This document shows, in pieces, positions 55,458-64,000 of a DNA stretch of 64,000 nt. Numbering within the stretch: position 1 is the first letter of the stretch; the number at the start of each line of letters is the position of its first letter. The DNA comes from Ilex aquifolium (Eukaryota > Streptophyta > Magnoliopsida > Aquifoliales > Aquifoliaceae), in NCBI GenBank assembly GCA_951799425.1, contig OX637402.1:26529492-26593491 (forward strand). Reading direction: 5' to 3'. The translations under genes and the position numbers were made by a program. A model generated the notes under the pieces. It did not search any database and was not told where the DNA came from. It was given only the letters and a program-made list of their open reading frames with translations.

Positions 55458-56880
55458 AACATAATTATTATATAAAAAAAATATTGTTAGTCATTTTTAT
55501 TGTTATGTTTATTAAGTTAATTTATAATTTATAAAAAATTATAAGCATGAATTCAATTAAGTAGTAATAAAATTTTAGATTTAAATTTTAATGTTAAATT
55601 CTTTATTCATAGGTCAACATGAACACTGCACAAAAATAAATAGATAAGGTCAACATGTTATGATTAATTAAATGGATTAGGTCAAATTAAATGACATGAT
55701 TAGTCAAATCACGGGACAATATAAACACTACACGATATGAACATGACATGATTGCCACCCCTAGAATTGGTCTTTTTGGAGCATCGGTGATTTCTCGCTA
55801 CCGGTGGACTTCTCCCATGCGATTCGGGCTGCATGGTCACACCTAGATAAGAATTTTACCTCGTTGAACCTTTTTTATTTAGCGAAAAAAAATGTATACA
55901 AAAATGAATTTTGTGTTGTTTTCTTTTTATGAGAATCAGTGTGCATTTTTTAACTTGTGCATTTCTTTATGTTCTATAAGTGCTTTTTTTTTTTTTTTTT
56001 TTTTTAATTTCTGTCACAAAAATACTATGTATTAACTAAGCCACATTTAGATTTATGCTTGGTTTTTCTTTTTTAACAATGATGAAACTGACTTTTGAAT
56101 TTGACAAGCTACTAATTTTAAATTAAAATCCAAATATTTTACTTTGTCAATTTTATTATATAAACGTCTAGTCTTATCTTTTATTCCAATTTTTAATCGC
56201 TATTTTTTTATTCATTGTTACACTGATAAAAAAAATTAAACCAAAAATAAAAATCAAATGACGTGTCAAATGATATATTAAATAAAACTTCAATTTCAAA
56301 TAAATAAAATTGATACAAAAATATCATTATGATAATAGCACCTTATCTGATCTCTATTTTTAATATTATTTTTTGTCAATCTATAATGTATAGTTCTATA
56401 TACTATATACTAAAAGAATCAATTTAGAAGAGGGAGTGCTTGAATTTTTTTTCTTCCAAATCCTATTTTCTCTTAATTTTGAATTATTTAATTGACATTT
56501 ATCAATTAAATTTTAACATACTACTATGTAACTATTTTTAACTTTTTTATATTTAGATTTTTATATAATATAAATTTAATATATTAATAAATAATTTTTT
56601 AATAATATCAGGATACGATGGGGGTGAAAATAGGAGTGACATTGCATATTATAATCTACCTATATTGTACGAAATGAGTTAATTATTCGATAAAAATAAA
56701 TAAAAACGTTTTGTGAATTGAAAACACATATCTACGAGTTAAAAAGAGCACGTGGGTTGAAAACAGTAACACTGTCGAAAGCCACGTCATTAAACAAACC
56801 CACACGTGCCTCTCAGAAACGTTGCCGTCGGATTAAGGAACCGATTCGCAACAGACCCCACCCCACGCCACCCCCGTTGT
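55458..56880. other. AT-rich intergenic DNA with a decayed dispersed repeat
   Basis: No gene. From about 55590 to 55770 there is a repeat ending GATTGCCACCCCTA, a common terminus of plant hAT-like non-autonomous elements. A T run of about 21 bp lies at 55985-56005. The 3' part leads into the PABP promoter. Confidence 0.45.
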
Positions 56881-56890
56881 GACTCACACC

Positions 56891-56899
56891 TATAAATAC
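56891..56899 (+). promoter_or_regulatory. TATA box of the PAB5-type gene
   Basis: TATAAATAC about 200 bp before the ATG at 57098. A start site near 56925 would give a leader of about 170 nt, rich in pyrimidines and then in oligo-A. Confidence 0.6.
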
Positions 56900-56969
56900 C
56901 CCCGCACCTTCCACTTACCTTTTCTGTCTCTTCCTCGCCCTCACCACCTCTCCCGTACTCTGATTCCCC

Positions 56970-56996
56970 AAAAAACCTAAAAACCAGAAAAAAAAA
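56970..56996 (+). promoter_or_regulatory. Oligo(A)-rich leader segment of the PABP mRNA
   Basis: AAAAAACCTAAAAACC, then AGAAAAAAAAA, within the predicted 5' UTR. A-rich leader tracts in PABP mRNAs bind PABP itself and lower its own translation in animals. A similar feedback is possible here but not shown. A telo-box-like CCCTAACCCTAGG follows at 57036-57048. Confidence 0.5.
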
Positions 56997-57097
56997 TCGA
57001 TTATACTCGCATCTACATTGTATACACCTACTATCCCTAACCCTAGGTTGTGTTTATTAATTTATTTCTGTCTTTTTTTTCATCGCCTGAGAGAGTA

Positions 57098-60000
57098 ATG
57101 GCTTCGACGGCGGTTCCGGCGGTGCAGACGCAGGGGGTTGTCACTGCGACGGAGACGCCACCGGTGACGCCGCAGACGACTGCGGTTGCGGCGCCGGGAG
57201 GAGGTTTCGCCAATGCGTCGTTGTATGTTGGCGATCTCGAGTTGAATGTGAACGAAGAGCAACTGTGCGATCTCTTCAACCAGGTGGCGCAAGTGGTGTC
57301 GGTTAGGGTTTGTAGGGATCAGACCAGACACTCCTCGCTCGGTTACGCTTATGTGAATTTCAGTACTCCGCAGGATGGTATGGACATGCATTGATCGCCA
57401 TTTATATAAACCCAATTGTTTGATTTCTATAATGTTGCCTTTTTTTGATTGTTTAATGTGACCTCATAGTTAGGTGTAAGCATACGATGTATATTTATGT
57501 CTGTAATTTGTGTTTTTATTTTGTTTTTCATTTGTTCATAGTGGGTTTTTTTTGTGCGTGTGTGCATGTTCTTGAAAAAATGATCTTTAATTGCAATGGC
57601 TGTGTTTCGTTGCTTTTCTCAGTTATAAATTAGTGTTTGGTGTGTTTACTTGTGCGCAGTGATTTTTGTTGGAGTAATGATATGGTTACAGTTTTTTAGA
57701 TTGTTAAGAATTGAGTAAAATCTGACTTTTTTACCCCTTTAATTTCTTTTTTGTTTTTCCCTTTTTGGGGTTGTTTTTAGTATATTTATATCAATTCAGT
57801 TGTGTTTTTTCTTCTTAATTCGGTCTATAGCTAGATTTTTTGGTGAATTATTAATATTGGACAAATGTTAAGGTGTCACATTTCACTTGAAGGTGCATTT
57901 GTGATTTACTTGAACAAATATAAGATGGATCGATATGTCTGATCTTTGTGAAATCATAGAGAGAAAATAATTTTGTGTGTCTCTGTGTGTGTATTGCAGC
58001 TTCTAATGCGAGGGAGATTTTGAACTTCACACCCATCAATGGGAAACCTATCAGGATTATGTTCTGTCATCGAGATCCTAGTATGAGAAAGAGTGGTTAT
58101 GCTAATATATTCATCAAGAACTTGGATACATCAATCGATAACAAGGCATTATATGATACTTTTGCTGCCTTTGGGACTGTGCTTTCTTGCAAGGTGGCTG
58201 TTGACAACAAAGGTCTATCTAAAGGTTATGGTTTTGTACAGTTTGAACATGACGAAGCTGCTCAAAATGCAATCAAACGATTAAATGGAATGTTGATAAA
58301 CGATAAACAAGTTTATGTTGGTCTTTTTGTTCGTCAACAAGAAAGGAATCACACAAATGGATCACCAACATTTACTAATGTATATGTGAAAAATATTTCT
58401 GAGACTACAACTGGTGAGGACCTTGAGAAATTTTTTGGCAAGTATGGTCCCATCACTAGTGCAGTTGTTATGAAAGATGCAAATGGGATGTCCAGATGTT
58501 TTGGATTTGTGAACTTTAAGAGCCCAGACGATGCTGCCTCTGCTGTTGAGAACTTAAATGGGACCTCCTTCGGTGGTGAGAAGGTTTTGTATGTCGGAAA
58601 GGCTCAAAGGAAGTTTGAAAGGGAGGCAGAATTGAAAGCTGTATTTGAACAAGAAAGACAAAGTAGATTCGAAAAGTTGCAAGGTGCTAATTTATACATG
58701 AAAAATCTCGATGACAGCATAAATGATGAAAAGTTGAAGGACTTGTTCTCAGAGTTTGGAAACATAACATCATGCAAGGTATGTATTCATGACCAGTACA
58801 ATAAATGTTGGTGTTATCTTCGTTTTCTTGTTATTTACTTAGCTTGGTTTGTTTTTAATCCTTAAAAACAAATTGCTCAGGTCATGGTTGGTCCGCATGG
58901 GATGAGCAAGGGCGCAGGTTTTGTGGCCTTTTCTACCCCAGAGGAAGCTACAAGAGCTGTAAGTTTCCCCTTTTTATTTCCTTTTTGACAGATCTCTTTC
59001 TACTTACTTTCTCCTGCTGGTTATGCCTCATGCATCTGAAATGTTTTACATTATTATAAAACCATCTGAAATAGTTCACATTATAAAATCTTTATCAGAT
59101 GAATGAAATGAATGGGAAGATGATTGGCCACAAACCTTTATATGTTGCTGTGGCGCAGCGCAAAGAAGAAAGAAGGTCTCGACTGCAGGTGATTTCTCTT
59201 CATTGCATCGTTCATTGGTTCCAGCTACTTGCTGTTGTCACTTGACTCTCTTTTCTTGCTGCTAACAGATGACAAACTGTTGTTGCAATGGGAAATAAAA
59301 ACTTTTGTTATTGAATGTTATTCTCAGGAATCAGCTTGGTTCCGAGGTTACTAGATTATGTTTTTTGAACTTGTGAAGTAACATAAGTTGTCTATATTTT
59401 ATATAATTTTATTAATCTATCTAATAAGATAGCTAGCATTTTGAATTTTATCCCCACATATTTTTTCTGCCCATTTTTATCACAAGTTGAATCATTTAAT
59501 TTTTATTAATTGTGGCGCAATACAATTTTTATTTCAGGCATTGTTCATATACGGTAACATATTGATATTTTTTAAAGGTTATGTATTTTGAGAAAATTTT
59601 ATGGATTTTTATTAAAATAATGGGTAGAAATTAATTGCAAATCATGTAATTAAAGAATGGGAAGGAAAAAAATTACTATTTGATATAGTGGGATCGATAT
59701 TTTAGGCGTTCGAATTTTATATTGTATCGTGTTTCAAGTACGAGGGAGGACTAGTAGTAAAAATGAGACACTGATCAACAACAAATGACAATGAGTCGAG
59801 TAAATACTTGCAATAACAAAAAAGAACTAGGGTGCTTGTTACTTCTAGGCTTCATGGTGTTTAGGTTTTTCCATGCATATGTTTTAGGAATGATGCCTGT
59901 GAAGGACGTAGTGGACAATATCGATAGTAAATTTTAACTAAAAAAGGGACCTACTTATATTCCTTCACAATAGTAATTAATTGTTGCATGTTCTTGTATG

Positions 60001-62268
60001 CTTGTTTGAAAGTGGAATTGCCTTCAGTTTCCTGTAATGGTTACAGTAATTGAATTTTTGGGCCTTTTTTTCCTTCTCATTTCATATTCTGCATGGAGAC
60101 TGGAATTCTCGTCTCTTGATGTACTTTTTATTTGTCTTTTAGAACTTAAACTATGCCATGGTCCTAGAAATTTATGTAGCTATTTGTTAGTTAATTATGT
60201 GCTTACTTTTTTTTTTTTTTTTTTAAGAATTCACGATAGATTGAATGTTTTTGTGTAGCAATGATAATCCTGCTAGATTGTATCCATTCTCCTTAATTTT
60301 GTTTGTGTGCGCTTTTCAGGCACGCTTTGCTCAACTACGAGCGCCAGGTGGAATGTCACCTTTGCCTGCAGGAATGCCTGGATTTCATCCTGGGGCACCC
60401 AGGCTTGCCCCTCAGCAGCTGTATCTTGGTCAAGGTCCTCCTGGGTTGATACCCCCTCAGCCTGCTGGGTATGGCTTCCAGCAGCAACTCTTGCCTGGAA
60501 TGCACCCAGGTGTTGCTCCAAGCTTCATCATGCAATATCAACTTCAAAGACAAGGACAACCTGGACAGCGATTGGGTTTGAGGAGGGGTGGAAACCACCA
60601 CCCTCAACAGATGCAGCAGCAGCAGCAGCATCAGGTGCAGTAATTTTCTGAGCACTACGAATCATTGTTTTTCATGCTTCTTGCTTCACCTGGTGTTGGC
60701 ATGGTGTAATACTTGCATTGTCGGTGTTTACATTTTTTAAGCACGATATTAAATAGAAACTGATGAGCACTGTTTTCAATAATAATAAGCAAGATATTTT
60801 TATTACGATTAAGATTCGTTTGATGATTGCTCGATGCTTGAAATAAAATAATCATTGTAAATAACTCAACTGTTGGGCAATATTTGTTTGTTACTTGTTG
60901 CCAACTATTTTTCTCAATTATATGTAAGATGTACTTCACAGTAGCTTGGTATTGTTTTCCTTATTACATGTAGTTTCAGTAGAGACTTCTTATCCTACTT
61001 TCTACTCTCCACTGAACCATTCTCACTGGGCTTGATGATGTACAGGTGAGAGACTCATTTAGAGCCTTATATGTGTTGTAGATTGTAATTAGGTGCTGCA
61101 TCTATGAGCCAATGCTTGAAAGCTCTTACGATGGTGGGGGATAAATTAGATGGATTGTTCAACATAAAGAACAAGTTTGATTATTGTGACTTCATTATTT
61201 TCACTCTTGACCTCTGACTTTGATAATTCTGTTTGTTACTTTAAATTTTAGTTGATGCATCGCAACTCCAATCAAAGGTTCAGCAGATTCATGGCCAGTG
61301 GAAGAAATGGCATGGATGCATCTATGCCTCAAGTTCCGATGGGTCCAATGATGCCATTGCCTTTTGATGTTTCTTCAATGCCAGCAACTCCATCTGATAT
61401 CCATCGTTCTGGACCATTGCCCATGTCAACACTTGCTTCTGCTTTGGCTTCTGCAACTCCAGAAAATCAGCGCATGGTTAGTCATTTTCCTTTCTTCTCT
61501 CCATTTTGATGTCGTTAAATTTTTTTACTTGGTCAAATTACCCTTGGTGCAAATAAGACATATGTTACTCCATTGATTTGTGGATTCATTTTGTTTCATT
61601 GGAGGAAAAATTTAACTAACTGTACGAAGACTCCTTGATGATATGAATTTTAGTTCAAGAATAAATGTGTGTGGTGTGTAGATATATCTAACCATTTTTC
61701 AAGGGAAAAAAAATTTCCCCGTACATTTTGAGGGGAATTGAAAGTGAAGGTTACAAGTTAATAAGGTTGTATGGGGAACAATTATTTCCTGCACCTTCTA
61801 CCACAATCCGGCTAAATAAGCAAGCACAGAAGGTTTATATTTTATCTCTTTCCTTTCTTTTCTAACATTCTCCTGCCAAACAAATGGACTGTTAGCAAAA
61901 AAAGAAATTGATTGCATCAGAAACAATTTTCTAATCAAGATACACTATGCATTGTTGAAATTTAATTCTACTAAAATTTCCAAATTGATTACTGTCACGA
62001 ATTATTGGCTCCTGTTTCTGAATTGTTGTTTTTGACGTTTTGTGTACAGATGCTGGGGGAACAGCTATATCCGCTCGTGGAACGGTTAGAGCGTGATCAT
62101 GCAAGGAAAGTGACCGGTATGTTGCTGGAGATGGACCAAACGGAGGTGCTCCATCTCATTGAATCTCCGGATGCTTTGAAGAAGAAAGTTTCTGAGGCTA
62201 TGGATGTACTTCAGTTAGCATCATCAGGTTCTGATGTTGGCGATCACCTTGCCCCTTTTGTGCCTTAA
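57098..62268 (+). CDS. PAB5: Poly(A)-binding protein, class I (PAB5 type)
   Basis: Seven exons: 57098-57377, 58000-58778, 58881-58958, 59099-59188, 60320-60634, 61252-61476, 62050-62268. All introns are GT-AG and the total is 661 codons. The protein binds the poly(A) tail and supports translation and mRNA stability in the cytoplasm. After a Thr/Ala-rich N-terminus it has four RRMs (about 41-117, 129-206, 220-298, 325-401) with RNP1 motifs [24 protein letters not shown] and KGAGFVAF. A Pro/Gln/Met-rich linker with a Gln run follows (about 410-589), then a C-terminal MLLE (PABC) domain with [20 protein letters not shown] (about 597-645). Linker and RRM4 wording ([14 protein letters not shown]) match Arabidopsis PAB5 better than PAB2/4/8. 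PAB3 is the main alternative. Confidence 0.93.
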
Positions 62269-63303
62269 TGAATGCAGCAGTTGGTAGATCCTTATGTGTG
62301 TCTCTGTGGGCCCATTTTTTGCTGGCCTTGATGACCTTTGAATGTGTTTGGGGTATTCTTCTGTCCTAGTTTTTTGTGCGGTTATATTTGGCAAGTCGAT
62401 AATTGAAATTTTTGTAGGCAGGGATTTCAAAGACATGGGGTTTACTAGGATTATTATCTTATTTTCCTTTTCTAACATAGAATGGAGGGTTTTCTGAGAC
62501 TTCGATTGCTGAGACTGTCTTCTTTTCCTTGATTTTGATGTTTCGCTTCATTTTCAGGTATTTCTTGCATGGATTATTTTGACATACAAAAATATTCTAT
62601 TGCTTTCTTTCTCCTTTTCACTACAGCTGCGTATGTTGTCTAGTCACCATTCGAGTTGGTGTGTCAAGTGGTTTCCGGAAAATACTGGCTATTAGATTGA
62701 ATACGAAAACCAGTTCATGTCAACAATTTGATCTAAAGTGGTATTACAGCTGTGTGGTCTGTTAGTTATAGAGTAGATATATAATACAATCTGATAGCAC
62801 CTCATCGAATGTGGTAGTTATTGCATGTGGTGGTTATGTAGTTATTGGGTTAAACAGGATCCATTAGGCTTATGTGATAGTTTATAATTGGTTGTCACTG
62901 ATACCACTTGTTAGCGATAATTTGGTATCACTGTTGCCTTGAAAATCTTCTCATAGATATGAGTGGCAAAGAGGAAGAGGAGGAGCTAACATATCCGCTG
63001 GACAACTGATTGTTCGGTGATCAGAGTTTTCATTAGAGGGAGTTTCTGAGAACCAAAGAAAGACGAACAAAATCAGGGTGGGTATCTTCTACCCTTTGAT
63101 TGTTATACATGGTTTTCACTTGAGCATTGCTTCATTGGCCCATATAATAATGTGCAAAGGCTCTCCCACTTCTTAGCTGCAAGTTATTACCGTCTTCTTA
63201 TGTTATGTGCTCATTTGATTTTGAACTTCGTTTCATTCTTGTCTGCAAAACTGTGACCATCTATTCTAACTGCATAATTGCTCCATCATGAAGCCCTCCT
63301 AGA

Positions 63304-63334
<31 letters not shown>

Positions 63335-64000
63335 AAATATTAATGGACTCTAAACTAAACTGTATATCTTAGGAAGGTTGAATTACCTTCCTCATGTGCA
63401 AATAAACTACCTTCTCTATGTGAGAATCTCTGAACAGATTAGAGCCCTGTTTGGTTTGCATCTCAAAAACTATTTTCTGTTTTCGGAAATAATTTTTAGG
63501 AGATAAATTGTTTGGCCAGTAATTTTTTGTTTTTGTTTTTTAAAAACTAAGAACAAAAATTGGGTTGATTTGTTGCAATCTTTGTTTAGAACAAAGATTG
63601 TAGAGGTTTTCATTTCAATTATTCCTTCCTACCATTGAAAGTAGGCATAAAGAGAATCCAAATCTTGAAGCAATGAAGAACTCAAAATTTTGTAGCTCTT
63701 GGATAGTCAGCACGTGTGCCTGATGAGTGGGTATTCCTACTGGATTATAGTACCGTCAGCTTGGTTATGAAGTTATGCATTTCCCTTGATGTTTATGTGA
63801 CTAAACATGCATTGCAACTAGGGATGGCAGTGGACCGAAGCGAGAACGGAGGGTGTAATCTCCATCCCTGTACCAGCTTAAAAAAACTTCGTCCATCTCC
63901 AGTCCACCTCGTTAACGGGTATAGTTTTCATCTCCATCCCCGTCTGCGAGTAAATTTGTAATCCCCGCCTCCACCCCCCCTTGTCCACCTTACTCACCCA
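62269..64000. other. PABP 3' flank and intergenic DNA
   Basis: No gene supported. There is a C21-A13 homopolymer pair at 63304-63337, a MITE-like start CCCTGTTTGGT near 63444, and at about 63830 the motif AGGGATGGCAGTGG typical of a plant hAT-like non-autonomous element end, which runs off the window. Short frames here lack family features. Confidence 0.5.
63304..63337. repeat. C21-A13 homopolymer pair
   Basis: A C run passes straight into an A run, the same arrangement as at 51798-51825. Its length is unreliable in the assembly. Confidence 0.85.

Noticed and set aside
60307-60655. Plus and minus frames over PABP exon 5
   Set aside because: Shadows of the Pro/Gln-rich linker; the used frame joins exons 4 and 6.
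1-64000. CRISPR arrays, bacterial operons or prophage
   Set aside because: Gene structure with spliceosomal introns and plant protein families shows a plant nuclear segment; the repeats are not spaced like CRISPR.
1-64000. tRNA or rRNA genes
   Set aside because: Only SINE-type A and B boxes with A tails and target duplications were seen; no complete cloverleaf could be supported.

Overview
This is a nuclear chromosome segment from a flowering plant, most likely a eudicot. It is AT-rich and low in gene density. Most genes have several GT-AG introns, two predicted products look organelle-targeted, and the intergenic space is full of LINE, SINE, TRIM, MITE and LTR-retrotransposon pieces. The species cannot be fixed from the sequence alone.

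Layout: 1-9.4 kb is transposon territory: a SINE-like unit, a TIR element of about 1.3 kb with a 9-bp target duplication, and a 4.0-kb near-perfect palindrome at 3760-7771 made of two convergent LTR-PBS-gag half elements. A 180-bp MITE follows, whose right-hand target-site copy is the apparent TATA box of a 3-ketoacyl-CoA synthase gene (9670-11103). Then come intergenic repeats and a 5'-truncated LINE with target duplication (14360-16128). An eight-exon gene for a plastid-type S1-domain RNA-binding protein (PDE338/RLSB type, 16832-25108) carries a TRIM element in intron 5. After a long intergenic stretch with a SINE and a MITE lies a two-exon LRR receptor kinase of the RGI5 type (30535-34069) with a GC-AG intron. 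A LINE ORF1 remnant follows, then two divergent small genes (39198-39692 minus, 40145-40519 plus) separated by GGGCC/TGGGCY motifs, a nine-exon DEAD-box helicase of the RH39 type (41160-48435, minus), a MITE and another LINE fragment, a three-exon HGPT gene (51407-53848, minus), a second LTR/minisatellite locus related to the palindrome (54114-55457), and a seven-exon class I poly(A)-binding protein gene of the PAB5 type (57098-62268).

All exon models below were built by hand from splice dinucleotides and reading-frame continuity. Every multi-exon gene closes in frame: 524, 1082, 650, 194 and 661 codons. From recall, the Arabidopsis counterparts of the S1 protein, HGPT and PAB5 (and possibly the KCS, if it is KCS7) lie close together on Arabidopsis chromosome 1, which suggests conserved microsynteny.

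The genes do not form one pathway. Several serve RNA metabolism (S1 RNA-binding protein, DEAD-box rRNA helicase, poly(A)-binding protein), with single genes for purine salvage, very-long-chain fatty acid elongation and peptide-hormone perception. The most unusual object is the palindromic retroelement, predicted to produce convergent or foldback transcripts. A related fragment lies about 48 kb away and shares its minisatellite.
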